Assembly: GCA_019188255.1 (NCBI GenBank)
Contig: JAETXT010000003.1
Coordinates: forward strand, 4,154,001-4,218,000
Length of the DNA stretch: 64,000 bases
Source: Verticillium longisporum
Lineage: Eukaryota > Ascomycota > Sordariomycetes > Glomerellales > Plectosphaerellaceae
Direction: 5' to 3'
The notes beneath the pieces are model-generated. The model searched no databases and was not told the origin of the DNA. It saw only the letters and a program-made list of their open reading frames with translations. Shown here one piece after another: positions 12,473 to 31,450 of the stretch (its first letter is position 1; every line of letters begins with the position of its first letter). Both the position numbers and the translations under genes were made by a program.

Positions 12473-14543
12473 ATGTCTTCCGATGGACGGACTGATGTCG
12501 ATGGCAAGTCCCATACTCGTCACATTGAGACCGACGGCAACGACATCCGTCAGGTCCTCGAACACGACGGCAATGTGGCCAAGGTTGTCCACACGGATGG
12601 CACTGTCGACTTTATCGATGCCAAAGCCATTGGTGGAGAGTACGACGAGATGCCCAAGGGATACTTCCGCAGCGCCAGCTTCATCAGGACCGTGGTGGTT
12701 TGTCTTTCTCAACTCAAAACTCATTCTTGGCTGATACTTACCGAATCTTCAAGGCTCAATGTCTCGGCAGCATCTGTGCGTACTTGGGCTGGGTCCTGCC
12801 CGCAAATACCTTGTATGCATACCCATCTTGACTACTCATCCATTCTTCATCAAGATGAATTACTGACACATCGTCCAGGCTGCTCATCAATGCAGATATC
12901 GGTCCTTCGGTCAACATCAGCTGGGTGGCCACTCTCTGGACAATGGGAAGCTCCATCGGCTTCCTCCTCTTTGGACGTCTGTCCGACATGTACGGTCGCC
13001 GGTGGATGGTTCTCGGCACCACCGTCCTCGGCCTCGTGGGTTGCATTATCGGATCTTGTGCCCAGAACGTCGAGACGTTGATCGCCGCCAACGTGTGCAA
13101 CGGCATCGCGGCTGCCGGCCAGCTCTCCTTCGGCATTGTTCTCGGCGAGCTCGTGCCCAACAAGATGAGAGGTCCTATCGTGACCATCGTCTTCTTGTCG
13201 TCTCTCCCTTTTGCCGTTTTCGGTCCTGTCATTGCGCGCTCACTCTTCAACAACACGTCCTCCAAGTGGCGATGGAGCTACTTCATGGGCGACATACTCG
13301 GCGCCGCTTCTCTCGTGCTCTACTACTTCTTCTACCACCCGCCGACATATAGCCAGCTTCATGTTCAGGGTAAGACGAGGTGGCAGATGACCAAGGACCT
13401 CGACTTTGTCGGCATCTTTCTCTACGTGTCCGGCTGTGTGCTGTTCCTGATCGGCCTTTCCTGGGGCGGTGTGGCCCATCCCTGGGCGAGCGCTGCCACG
13501 CTTTGCACACTGCTCATCGGTCTCGCCTTGATGGTGTCGTTTGTTGTGTATGGTATGTATTCGCCATGTGCCCTCGTGCTACGCCTATCGATGCTGACCA
13601 GGTTCCAAAAGAGGGTTATTTCTGCAAGAAGCAGCCCCTGATGTCCCCGCGCTTGTTCTGGAATTTGGGCTTCGTCGCCTTCGTCGTCATGGCCACTATC
13701 GGACCCATGGTCTACTACTCGCTCACGGTGCTGTGGCCCGTCATCATCGCCATCATGTACACGACCGACACGATGAATATTGGCTGGCAGAGCTCCGTCG
13801 TGGGGGCGGCGTGCTTCTCGGCCAGACAATCGCCGGGTTCTGCATCTCCTACGTGCCCAAGGTCAAGTACCAGTGCATCATTGCAGCAACCATCTCGTTG
13901 GCTTTCATGACCTCCATGGTCGCCATCTCTCCCGACAGATGGGCCGTGACTATTGCCACGGGCACGATCGTCTGCGTTGGTAAGCCGCTGCTCGCCCTCC
14001 TCCCTGATCCCGGCCAGTCCCAGGCTAACCTGACCTTCCCTCTCAGCCATTGGATTCATCGAGAACATCTCTTTCCCCGGCGTCACTCTCGTCTGGGAAG
14101 CCCAAGATATCGGTCTCGCAACCGGCATTCTCGGCTCGATCCGCGGCCTCGGCGGAGCCATCGCACAGGCCCTCTACGGCTCGGTTCTCAACAACGAACT
14201 CGGCAAGAAGCTCCCCGAGCTCGTCGTGCCGGCAGCCACGCAAGCGGGTCTCCCAGAGACGTCGCTGACGGCGCTGTTCGCGGCCACCGCGGCGGGCGAC
14301 TTCTCGGCTGTGCCGGGCATCACGAACGAGGTCATCGCGGCCGTCGGCGCAGCGACAAGGGTGGCGTACACGGAGAGCTTCAAGATGGTCTTTTACACGA
14401 CGATTCCGTTCTCGTTCATTCTGCTCGTCAGCTCCGTCCTGGTGCCCAACATGGAGAAGTACCTGACTTCTGATGTGGCGAAGAAGCTCAACGGCGCGAG
14501 GCGCGAGGAGTCGGGCTCCGAGGAGAAGGTTGAGAAGGTGTAA
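12473..14543 (+). CDS. MFS efflux transporter, TRI12 family
   Basis: Plasma-membrane drug:H+ antiporter-type transporter resembling the fungal trichothecene efflux pump family (TRI12); substrate unknown. Exons read as 12473-12697, 12754-12812, 12879-13552, 13612-13979 and 14047-14543, about 607 residues, close to the family length. After a polar N-terminus come hydrophobic helices. The MFS loop signature GRLSDMYGRRW follows helix 2 and GPVIARSLFNN lies in a later helix/loop. The start ATG has good context (GCCATCATGT). A one-base loss in the G5 run at 13802-13806 splits the protein between VGA and GVLLGQTIAGF; homologous-looking sequence continues on both sides, so I treat it as a probable assembly indel. 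No secondary-metabolite backbone gene is nearby, so there is no support for a toxin-export role. Confidence 0.88.
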
Positions 14544-15051
14544 TGTAATGTTGGAAGCGATGTCGGTCTTGTTTGCTCTTTTGTTCGTCCATTGACGGAT
14601 CGAACTAGCTGTGATACCTACTGTGCCTATTATGGTGCTCTGTGTAAGGAAATGCATTTCGCTGTCGAGACTTGCTGGCTTCTTTATGTGACATGTCGTG
14701 GTCTCCAGTAATTGGCCTATCACAGCTGAAATGTATAGTTCCCAAGGCAAGGGCCCTGGGCCGACTCCGATGGCGGGGCACAGAGGGGCACAGAGGGGCA
14801 CAGAGGGGCACAGAGGGGCATGGAGGGGCATTGGCCGGGTGGCCGATCCCGGACGCTGAAATGGATGGGCAGCTGTGTCGCTGGTTCGGGCCATTAGGTG
14901 TGGTCTTGGTACTTGCCTCGTGGTACTTGACTCACACTACTCGTCGACTTTGGACGAAATCTCCCTCGAGCCATATTTCGGTGATTGTAAGCCATTGACG
15001 AACACCGACCAGAATTTCCCCTTAGACAGCGTCGAGAAATCAAGGTACATC
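14544..15051. other. Intergenic with a GGGGCACAGA tandem repeat
   Basis: The 10-bp unit GGGGCACAGA is repeated about four times plus two degenerate units at 14775-14840. The rest is presumably the MFS terminator and the promoter of the next gene. Confidence 0.7.
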
Positions 15052-16314
15052 ATGGCCGAGTTCCCAACAAAGAAGTGCGGTATGTCAAACGAACCATCGC
15101 CTCTGTCGTGTTCCTCGCACAAGGACGTGGCTCGTGATTGAAAGAGTGACGAACAACGGCTGACCTGTATCTTTTCTTCCAGGCGTCCTTGGATGCACAG
15201 GCTCCGTCGGTCAGCGTTTCATTCTGCTGCTCAGCCAGCTGTCCCACCTCCAGCTCGTCGCCGTTGGCGCCTCCTCACGCTCCGCCGGCAAGAAGTACCG
15301 CGACGCTGCGAAATGGAAGCAGGCCACCCCCATGGGCGCCGTCGGCGACCTCGTCGTGCGCGAGTGCAAGGCCTCTGAGTTTGCCGACTGCGACGTCGTC
15401 TTCAGCGGTCTCGACTCGGATGTCGCTGGCGACATTGGTGCGTCCCTTGCCTCTGCCCTTCCCTTCTGACGTACCTGCGCAAGACACGCCGTGCTGACGA
15501 TCCCCCTTCCAGAGACCGAGTTCCTCAAGGCCAACATTCCCGTCTTCTCCAACGCCAAGAACCACCGCCGCGATCCCATCGTGCCCCTCGTCGTGCCGAC
15601 CGTCAACCTCTCCCACCTTGACCTCATCCCTCACCAGCGCAAACACCACGGCCTCGACAAGGGCTTCCTCGTCTGCAACTCCAACTGCGCCGTCATCGGC
15701 CTTGTCATCCCCTTCGCCGCCCTGCAGGCCCGCTTCGGCCCCGTCGACCAGGTCTCCGTCGTGACCCTCCAGGCCGTCTCCGGCGCCGGCTACCCGGGCG
15801 TGTCCTCGCTCGACATTCTCGACAACGTCGTCCCCTACATCCCCGGCGAGGAGGACAAGCTCGAGACGGAGGCCCAGAAGATCCTCGGCACCCTCGCCAC
15901 CGACGGCACCGCCGTCAACGAGCAGTCGGCCCTCCGCGTCAGCGCCACCTGCACCCGCGTCCCCGTCCTCGACGGCCACACGGCCTGCGTCTCCCTGCGC
16001 TTCGCCCGCCGCCCGCCCCCTCCGCCGACGAGGTCAAGGACGCCCTGCGCTCCTACGTCAGCGAGGCCCAGACCCTCGGCTGCCCCAGCGCCCCGCAGCC
16101 CGCCATCGAGGTCTTTGACGCCCCCGACAGGCCGCAGCCCCGCCTCGACCGCGAGCTCGGCAAGGGCTACACCGTCAGCGTCGGCCGCGTGCGCGAGGAC
16201 GAGAGCGGCATCTTTGACGTCAAGTTCGTCGCCCTGAGCCACAACACCGTCATTGGCGCGGCCGGCTCCAGCATCCTCAACGCCGAGGCCGCCGTGCTCA
16301 AGGGCTACATCTGA
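15052..16314 (+). CDS. HOM2: Aspartate-semialdehyde dehydrogenase
   Basis: Reduces beta-aspartyl phosphate to aspartate semialdehyde with NADPH, the branch step towards threonine, methionine and isoleucine. Exons are 15052-15079 (only 28 nt), 15183-15437 and 15513-16314. The dinucleotide-binding motif [10 protein letters not shown] spans the first junction, and the catalytic cysteine is in CNSNCAVIG (about residue 153). Residues near [11 protein letters not shown] and the C-terminal [11 protein letters not shown] fit the family; predicted length is about 361. One C appears to be missing in the C5 run at 16016-16020: the frame leaves the family sequence there and the correct C-terminus follows in the next frame to TGA 16312-16314. 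A functional gene with an assembly indel is the likely explanation for an amino-acid biosynthesis enzyme. Confidence 0.93.
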
Positions 16315-17017
16315 GCATGTTCAGCCTGGTCGTAGGGAAGGGGGATCTAAAGACATAATACACAGAGGCAAATTTAAAACAATGACACAATCAAAAAGAT
16401 GTCTGGATATCAAAAGGGATCGTTTACACGCACAAACTATAGACATGACAGGTTTCTAATCGCCAATGCAAGAGGACTCATGCTTGATTGCCATGGACAA
16501 GGTTGTTGATGTGGAATGTGATTAAAGCGTATTTAATGATCTATCGAGAAACGCCAGAGGATCGTACATCAAGCACAATGGAGTACAATTAGAAAGGCTA
16601 AAAGAAAAAGAAAAAAAAAGGGCTTGGAAGACGACTGGGCTTTCTCGCATGTGTGCCCGTCCATCGGCGGCCATGAGACAAAGACTGATAGAGTCAACCG
16701 CTCGTGCTGACGATGCAAAGAGCTCAGAAATCGACAACTCTTTAAAACCTTAAAACGCCTCATGATCCATGATTTCATGCTGTGTCGTAAATATTATGAC
16801 CACCGTTACCACAGAAGAGTTGGACCGGGTGGTCACAAGGAAAGCTGTCATCCAAGGCCAGCCTCGAGTGCTGCTTTTCGCGCGCGTAGGAAAAAAGAAA
16901 AGAGGCAGAGAGCACGGCATAGGTGGTGTCGTGCTACTCTACTTGGGCGCCCGCAGATCTTTTGCGGCATCCGAGTGCCCCCCCAAAATACACGCAGAAG
17001 ACTGTACTGAGAGCTAT
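16315..17017. other. Tail-to-tail intergenic region
   Basis: Lies between the 3' ends of HOM2 (+) and the TRP-like gene (-). No coding evidence; presumably both 3' UTRs and terminators. Confidence 0.6.
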
Positions 17018-20000
17018 TCAGAGTTTGTCCTCGTCGTGCTCAGGGAGAGGCGGAAATGGAATTGTCTTGCTTTTTCCATCCGCGGAATCAGAGTCGTCAT
17101 CAGCGACCTTATCCTTCCCCTTCTCGGAGTGAAGGGTCTCCAGGGTCTCCAGTTTGTCTTCAGACACCTCACGCGTCGGCGTCATGGGCCTACGGGCCTC
17201 GCTGGATGTCCTGGGCAGATTCTGGAATGTCTTGTGGCATTTTCAATGACGCCTGTGAATTGAGATGGGCAATCTGCCTCAGAGAGCTGCTCCGCTGTCG
17301 ACTGTGCGCCTGAAGAGGTCTGGTGCTGCCGCCTACCAGCGACTCTGGACGTGCAGGTGCGCGATCGGACTGGGCGTCCCACTCAGCGAAATCTTTGGCA
17401 CTCCAAGACGTGCGGTGCGGCCTCGCTCGCCGTGGCAGGCTGCCTACTGAATAGCGGGAGCTGACGCTATTGGCCTGGCTGGATCGGTTGATTGGACCTA
17501 GTTGAATGGCAGAGCTATTACTTGGCCCCTCAAGATCGGTGAGTTCATCATCTTCATCTTCGATCTTGCGCGTTCGTCGCACGTCGTTGACCTGGAAGGT
17601 CTGCACCACTGCCTCGGTATTGCTGGCGTCTGCTTTTGGTGGAGGTGGCATGTCAGGGGCCGTGTTCTGCATATGTTCGTAGTATTGGATGCGGATGCCG
17701 TCGAGCTTGTCTGGTTTGAAGGTCTCACGATTGCGGTGAAGAGACATCCAGGAGGAAAAAGCACCAAGAATCACCAGTGCCAGGACGGCTAGCACCAGGA
17801 AGGCTTGGATAACGATGATGATGATGCCAAGGATGGTGGATAGGATACGGCCGATGCCGAATTCTGGGAGAAAGGCGATCGAGAAGCCAGCTGTGATAAT
17901 CTTGGAAACTCCAAGCAGCCAAATGGCCACAGTAGAATTTCGACGGCCTTCGTATGGACTGAGCTTGATGAAGAGGACGAACGAGATGATTTCGAAGATG
18001 AACAGTCCATAGACCTGGGCCAGGGGGCTGCGAACGCCCCCACCGAGGAAGCAGGCTCGGATAAACTGGTAGCTGAGCCAAAGGGCAAAGAACCACCACC
18101 TACTCCGTCTGTAATGAGCAGCCAGCCAGCCAAATCGCTTGATGTAGGCTTCATCCTTGTGAACGGTTGTCCTGTTGGGATCGTCGTCGATGAAGCGCAC
18201 GCGGAAGAAAGGCATCGATCCGTACCGCTTCGCACTCGATTCCTTCTCTCCGAGATTGCTCGCACGCGTGGCTGCAACGAATGGCACAACATTGAAAAGC
18301 GTTCCCTTCTCGAAAACAATCCTGTCAGGGCCGGTCTCATATTTGCCGAAACGAAGTCGAAAGTAGCAAGCATATGTCACGAGCCCACCCATGCCTACAA
18401 GCACAAGGAGAAATATGATGGCGGCTATGGCCGTGGGGCCTGCGGGTGCCTTGATGTTGAATTGGAAGAGAGCGAGAGTGATCAAAGCGGGCGATGCGAT
18501 GAGGAGCGTGCGCAGGACGCTGGCCGCTAAGTAGCCAGGTAGATGGGAACGAAAGTAGGTGAACCGATCAGCCTTGATGATGTTCATAGCAGCCAGGAAG
18601 TCGAGCAAAAATTTGCATGCGGTGACAGACACAGCAACCAGACCAATGGCTACAATCCACCAGATGAGTGCGACGAGGAAGGCACCAGCGGCTGGAATCT
18701 CGACCATTGATAAGGTGCCGGGGAACCCTTGCCAAGTACCTGGAAGTGGCATTCCCGGCGTGACGGGGTTGCCTCCCCATTTGTAGTCGTAAGGGTCGCT
18801 CGCATTATACGGCGTCACCGCGCGCGACAGGAGGTTCTTGGGCGTGAGCAATTCGACCGAGCGTCCGTAGATCTGTTGAACGAGGCCGCCTTCGGTATTG
18901 ATGACGGCGGAACCAGCACCGCCAACCTGGCTGGCGTTGCCGCTGATTCCAGCAAAGCCGGCAAGTGAGTCGACTATCGACTCGCTATAGATGAGGCCAG
19001 TAGACCAGGCGAAATTGCTCCAGAAGGCTGGTAAAACGCTGGGCCAGCTGACAGATAGCGCGCCAGAGAAGTATATCGTCTGGAAAGCCTCGAAAATGAT
19101 GAGAACCGAAAAGGAGTGAGCGTAGTGCGTCCGGATGTGAGGAATGCTGACGCCATATATAGCAGTGGCGAATGAGGATAGGATGGCTATGGCGGTAAAC
19201 CCAGCCAAGGCAGACGATATCGCATTTGGGTGCGAGAATGACCTGCCGTTGTGCATGACAGCCCGGAAACAGCCAATCTCTGTCTCGCTGGAGTTGGCGA
19301 AGAGGCGAAGCGTTGCTGAGCCCTCGAAATCGGGAATGTCCAGAGAGATGGACGGCATGCCTTCGACATCATCAGGTGAGATTGGGAAAGCAGCCCAAGC
19401 CTCGACAGCCCTGTCCGCGTTTAATGGGCACAAACTGCTTGCTGCGATCAGTGATTGCCACGAAGAATGCTCCGGATAATCGATTTCCTACCTGTCGATT
19501 CTCGGGGAACCGCAAGGGTCAAAAGTCGTGTCAAATCGTGACTTGCCATCTTGAAAAGTGTCAGTACATTTTGTCGCCGAGTAATCCGGGGTTGTCTTAC
19601 AAGCCTCCACAGTGATGTGCACTTGAGAAAAGAAGAAATGTTAGTTGATGCATAGATGAACGTCGAGGATGGTGTCTCATCGTGTCTCGACGCAGAGGCC
19701 TAGGCCATGGGAGAGACAACGTACTGATCAAGTTCTCTTGTCTGACATTGGTGTTGCCGTCCAGGTGGAAGACCACGGTCAGATTGTCTTTGAAATAGCC
19801 GGCATCGAACTTGGTGATGTTGAACAAGCTCTGGCCTCCGAGGCAGTCGGCAAAATCGCCTGAAAAGAGTGCTGGGTACCTGTCGACAGCAAATTGTCGC
19901 GTCACTCCATTCGTGTCGTTAAATTCTTGGTATACTGTCTCTCGATCTTGTGCCAGGGTTGGCACGATCCAGCCAACGACGGCAACCCAGAGGACGACAA

Positions 20001-20028
20001 CCCAGCTTTCCCTCCATGTCCGCGCCAT
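17018..20028 (-). CDS. TRP/Flc-like transmembrane protein (ML-like plus TRP domain)
   Basis: Fungal polycystin/flavin-carrier-like family (TRP-like, Pkd2/Flc type), implicated in calcium and membrane or cell-wall homeostasis. Exons: 20028-19725, 19621-19492, 19437-17018. The chosen ATG gives a signal peptide (VVVLWVAVVGWIVPTLAQ), then a secreted Cys-containing ML-like domain (to about residue 200). Around nine hydrophobic segments follow, for example AGFTAIAILSSFATAIYGV and AIAAIIFLLVLVGMGGLV, and then a long polar, Ser-rich cytoplasmic tail. In the first frame the protein ends at 17190. The frame shifted by one base at the T4 run 17240-17243 (A4 on the coding strand) continues sensibly (NLPRTSSEARRPMTPTRE) to TGA at 17018-17020, giving about 950 residues. 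I take that as the true end and the slip as a probable indel error. Confidence 0.85.
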
Positions 20029-26061
<6,033 letters not shown>

Positions 26062-27657
26062 GGGAGCTCCAAAGTGTCTCTGCGTCCACTAAAAAGAGAA
26101 CTAGACGCACCTAGAGAGAACAGACATGGGAGTGCAGTCGGATATAAAATTACGAAGGCAACGTTATATCATTTGGGGTCTTTTTCTTCTGTTTAATTGC
26201 GTCGAACAAATACTGGGCGCCCTCAGGGTCCCCCTTCCATATAGGAAGGGTTGGGAGGGGCAGGGAAGGGGTTTTTAGCATGCATGCATGATGATGATTT
26301 CTGGAGACGGTACAGGCAGAGATTAGAAGCCAGGTCTTTTTTTTTTTAATTAAAAAAAAAAAAAAAAAAAAAAAGAACAATTGCTTTAGTTTGGACGAAT
26401 GATCGCGGTGATGTTCGAAGGGGCGGTTGTAGACACGACGAACGAAGATGATACCTCAGTGAACTGCTCGAGTGGGTGCGTGTGTGTGTGGGTTGTATGG
26501 TCAGAGTGGTGTGACGGTTGGGAGTCGAGACAGGCTGGCCAGGCGCTTAAGTGTGGTGAGCGAGGTGAGCGAGGTGCATGATTGGGCGGCTCTTAATTCT
26601 TTGCTGCCCGATGCTGGACCGCTTTCGGTTCGGACCTGTGGATGGTGTCGCTGGTGTGTGTGTGTGTGTGTGTGTGTGGTCTTCTCTCTGCATATCGGGG
26701 GCCATTTGTCGGAGGAAGAAGTAGCGTTCATTGCATTCTACCTCATTCTTCTTGGGCAGCGGGACATGCGCACGGTATGACGTGCCAAGATGGAGGGGGC
26801 GGAGGAGTACTTGGTGGTGGTTAGGAGGATGAGAAAGGAGCTCGGAGGTATGAGCAACTTCTTGGTGGAAACGAAAGCGCGTGACTGCACAAACATCAAT
26901 GGTGAAGAGAGAGTCTGGAGCTTCTCGGCGGTGATCATATCTGTCTCGTGCCCAAGTCAAAAATCACCGCCTTCACTTCAGATGGCTCGAGACGAAGAAC
27001 CGACAACAGTGCTGATCAGAGACTGCACCGTTTAACAACCTCCCCCCCCCCCCCCCCCCCGGGGCCGGCCGGGCGCTCCCCCCTCCCGCTCCCCCACCCG
27101 GTCTGTGGTCTGTGCAGCGTTGACTTTCCGCCGGTGCCACGCCAGGCCTGAAGCTAGGTACCTGGGTACCTCAACTGGTGGTCTCGCCAACAGCCCAGAA
27201 CCAGGATCTTCCGTCGAATCATAGTCGCGAAACTCGCCCGTCGACTGCTCACAGCCGCCTGCCTGGGGTCGGGAACGTCTTAAGGAACGGCCAACCTCTC
27301 CACCTGCGCTACCTGCGATCTCAAGGTCTCCCCATCATGGCCTAGACCTGCGCTAAGTCCTGAAGCTCCAGATCGACTCCATCGCGGACCCCCTCGCGCT
27401 CGACTCGAGGTCGACAGCCCTGTCTGCTCCCCCGCTGCTGACCGCCACGATCTCTCCGCCGCTCGGCTTTCTTTCTGCCTACGGCTCGCTCGAGACACTC
27501 GTCAACTCCGCTTCGTACATACTCATACTCTGGCACCCACCGAGCCTCTCCTGCCTCCCTCCGCCCCTCTTCCCCCTCCCCCCAAACACAACTCTCGACC
27601 ACTCCTCACGAGGCTCCTCCCTCGTCACCGGCTAAGGGCACCGACCAATGCTCCACC
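26062..27657. other. Intergenic with homopolymer and dinucleotide tracts
   Basis: It holds T11-AATT-A23 at 26337-26374 just beyond MET3, GT tracts near 26478 and 26654-26678, and a C19 run at 27042-27060 followed by GGGG. The last ~500 bases are pyrimidine-rich and resemble a long 5' leader of the next gene. No gene supported. Confidence 0.6.
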
Positions 27658-30248
27658 ATGTCTACCAAAGATGATCGCGAGGTCGATCTCGATGAGCGCC
27701 CGCGGGAGAAGAAGAAGAGCAAGAGCAAGCGGCCGACCTCTGAAGGTGACAAGGAGCACCGCAAATCCAGCACGCGATCCTCCCGACACAAGAAGGAGGG
27801 TGGCAGTGAAATATCCCACTCGCACTCTCACTCACACCGACGTCATCGCACGCGAGAAGAGAAGGAGAAGGATAAGGACAAGGACAAGGAAAAAGAACGT
27901 GCTGGATCCACGTCGGAGCTCGTCTTCGAGTTTGGCAGGTCAAAAACGTCGCTCGCCTCGATGGACCGTATTTCGGTGCCTTACCCGTCGTTCAGCAAGG
28001 CGCACAGCAAGGAGGCTGTCAGTCGAGAAGACCTCTCGGGCTCTGCAGCCGGCAGGCGGTCAGGGCCCTTGACGCCCGAGCCCACCGATCTGGGAGGCGA
28101 AGAGAAGGAGCGCTCCAAGTCGGCCGACTATTCTACCACCTCCAGATCCAAAACGAAGGAGGCCCGGCCCCCGAGCCCACCAGAGACGGACGTCTCCGGT
28201 AAGCGGAGATCAGGCACGCCCGACACCGCCGCCAAGGAGGCGAGGAAAGAGCGCCCTAGCTCGAGGCTCAGCGGAATCTCGAGGTCAGCTTCGAGGAACG
28301 AGGAAAAGTCTCGTCTGAGCACCAAGTCCAAGTCTTCCAGTCAGGCGACATACTACAAGACAGCTGCCTACATCCCTCCTGGCGTCCAGGAGGGCTTGGC
28401 CGCGGAGCGAGGCCCTTCACGGTCGTCGTCCAAGAGGAGTGTGTCGAGCAAAAATGGAAGGCGGTCAGACCTCGTCGACGCCGAGTCCTCGCCGGAGAGT
28501 GCCCAGGACTCATCCCCAAAGACGCCAACCCAGACACCTCAGTTCCCCCCCTCCATGTTCGGGGCTGAAGCCAAACCTTTCACGCCATTTCAAGAAGCCG
28601 ACATCAGGCCCCCCGACACGCCAGCAACGGACTTTGGCGGTCCTCCGCCTCCGCCGCCTCCGCCTGCCGCCAGTGTGCAGGAAGCACCCAGAGTTGACTA
28701 CCTGCTTCGGAACGGCGGTCTTCCCTACGCCTTGCCGAAGAACTTTCTTGCTGTTCTGCCCCGACAGAACGGCACACGCCCTTCGAACCCTCCTCTCACA
28801 GGTGCCGAGACGCTCTTTGCGCCCTTCTTCAACCTGTTGAACCAATACAACACTGTCCTCGAGAAGAGCGGCTCCATAGCCGTTGCGACGGGCCACCGGT
28901 CCGTGGCGCGCCGCCTCCTCGATCGCCTGGAGAATGTTTTCTCCCGTGAACTGCCACCCCACGGTTGCAGCTGCGTGGTGTGCGATACGGGAACGGACTT
29001 GCACACAGGCTTGGGTTGGGGTGAGGTGCTCGAATGGGTCAGCGGCCGCATTGAGCTCCCCAGTGGCCACCGTTCGATTTGGCCGATCTAGGCGTCAAGG
29101 CCGCCGAGATGTCTGCGGACCTGCCTCCTCGGCCTGATTCACCCATCAAAATGGATCCGGACATTGCAGAGGAGTTCCGCGAGCACTACCTCCGACAGTC
29201 GAAGAAGGTTCGCGGGGCCGTCGACAAGTGGCTCAACAAGTGCGGCGATAACCACGCGCCGCCGCCGCAAGAGGTCGATGACGAAACGCTCACATTTGCG
29301 ATCCTGACAAACATGGACCCCGAGGACCGGCCTTATTTCAACGCCATTCTGTCGGGCTCTCGGGAAGTTCAGCCCTCTCTCCGGTCTCCTACTCCGATGC
29401 GAAGGCCACGCTCCGACTTTATCATCAAGGCCGGCCTGTCACTCCAGAGATTGTACAGACTACAGCAGGCGCCACGTGATGCCGAGACGGCTTCATACCT
29501 GATCAAGAACCCAGAGACCCACGACCTCCTCGTGTCCTTGTCCGACATCAACACATCCGAATGGGAGATTCTAATCTCTGGCAGGTTTGATGGGTTCCTG
29601 TGGTCGGGGGCGGATTCGGACGATGTCCCTACGCCCACGGGCGAGTCGCGTGGCGCTACACCCGCCAGCGGGTATTTCCCTTCCCGGGGACCGACACCCA
29701 ACCTTCGAGCGACGCCGGGACTCCCAGGGTCTCGAAACACGACGCCGTTCTCCGGCGTATATTCGCGCGGCGCGACGCCTGCCTCGTTCGTCAGCACCTC
29801 AACATCGGCACAGACACGGCAGGCGGTGTCCCGAGACGAGGAGATGGAGCTGGCGGCACTGGCCGAGGCCGAGCGGGAGATTTATCAGGGCATGGAGGTT
29901 CTGGAAGACGCCTTTGAGGCACTGCACGAGAGGGCCGAGATTGTTCGCACGGCGCTGCGCAACCGAGGCGCCGGTCTCATGCTCAACCTGCAGCATCGCA
30001 GACGAATCGACGTGTTGCCCAACCAGCCCAACTCGGGCAACTCGCAAAACTCGGGATACGAGCGGCCGGCGTGGGCGACAGGCAGCGAGCTCGATGCTGT
30101 CAGCGACAGTGAGTGGGGTGGTGAGGATTTCGAGCTGATGCCGGACGATTCGGCCAGCAACATCAGCAGCTCACGACACCGACGGCCCAAGAGGCGCACC
30201 GAGCGACGGACGCCTGCGCCAATCGAGGAGGACGACGAAGAAAACTGA
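27658..30248 (+). CDS. Conserved fungal protein, Ser/Lys-rich N-terminus, unknown function
   Basis: I do not recognise a defined domain. Residues 1-330 are low-complexity and strongly basic/Ser-rich (KKKSKSKRP, HSHSHSHRRHR, KEKDKDKDKEKE, a proline run), resembling nuclear RNA- or chromatin-associated proteins. A compact conserved-looking part follows (about residues 350-480: VDYLLRNGGLPYALPKNFL, LFAPFFNLLNQYNTVLEK, HGCSCVVCDTG), then a second region (FREHYLRQSKKVRGAVDKWL; AEREIYQGMEVLEDAFEAL) and an acidic tail. Two frames, 27658-29091 and the one ending at 30248, join if one C is missing in the C4 run at 29058-29061, restoring the natural-looking junction ELPQWPPFDLADLG. Predicted total is about 863 residues in a single exon. 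Confidence 0.75.
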
Positions 30249-31450
30249 AAATGATACCCCGACTCGAAGCATTTGTTTTGTGAGAAACGGTGCTGCCCCA
30301 AGACGGCAGTCTCCCGTTTGGAACTGATTGGGCCTTGATGCGCCAAGGGGAGGAGGCGGGATGAAAGTGTTGGAACATAGCAGCGACGACAGACTGAGTG
30401 GCCATGTCGGGGGGGGTATTCTGAGCAACTACCTGTATTGGATGATGGTATGTGGAGTGATGGCCAGCTGTATGACACACATGCCTGTCAGAGACGTCCA
30501 TGTCAGAGACTGTCTTTGTCATGGGCTGATAAACGAGTGAGAATGAGAGGAGAGGTTATCACGACGCTAGACCACGGGGACACAGCACGTAAGGGAATGA
30601 AGACATGACCGGACGGACGGCTGATTTTAGCATGACTCTCTCAGCTTCCTGCTCAACACTGTACATATCGAATGCATTTGTCCATTCCACATCCATTGAG
30701 GTCCTTGGTGCATTCACGAGCATGAGAGCCCGCGCGACGAAAGCGAAAAAGGCAGTGAACGACTGCCGCGTTTGGCGAAGGTTGCATTGGGGACGCAGCC
30801 TGGTGTCGTCCAATTGGCAGAAGTCCACCCAGGATGAGGCACTACGCCGGAGCCAACCTTGTTGATCGGGTCCAGCCAAGCTAAAAGACCCAGGAGCTGT
30901 GGGCACCTCCATCTCCTGGGAGATACTTGATTGCCGCTGGTGGGGACGCCTGAAATGAAGTATCGGCCATGACAACCTTTCCCACGCGGTTGACCCCCGC
31001 TGGTCACGGTGTTCCCCCCCACACTAAAAATCCTCTCGTTGCGCTCGACGTACCACGGGCACACCACGCTACGCCACGCGAGGTGAACGGCCAGCAGGAG
31101 GGGCGCCCGGTCGGTTCTTCGTCAGTCAGGCGCCCGCCCACTTGCTACTGCTTCGGCACAAGACTGCGCGTTTGTGCGGGTATTCCCTACCTTGGACCGG
31201 CCGGTAGTCGCTACCTCTAGTGTCATATCATGGATCGGGAGCAAAAATTTCATACCAAACCCTTCCTCACTTGGTCCCTTTGAACCTCACAACATCGCTC
31301 CATCGTTTGTCCGTGTTGGAAAGCAAGAGATCCCTCTGTTCCGATCATCTTGGTTTGAACATTTGTTGACCTGTGTATCCCATATCTCACACACATACTC
31401 TCTCTCTCTCTCTCTCTACATCGTTTCGACCCTTGCCGTCACCATCCAAC
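30249..31450. other. Intergenic, no supported gene
   Basis: Between two plus-strand genes. A CT-rich tract just before 31451 looks like the pyrimidine-rich leader typical of fungal promoters. No coding evidence. Confidence 0.55.

Noticed and set aside
12473..14543. Calling the MFS gene part of a toxin biosynthesis cluster
   Set aside because: TRI12-family similarity alone says efflux; no terpene, polyketide or peptide synthase gene lies in the window.
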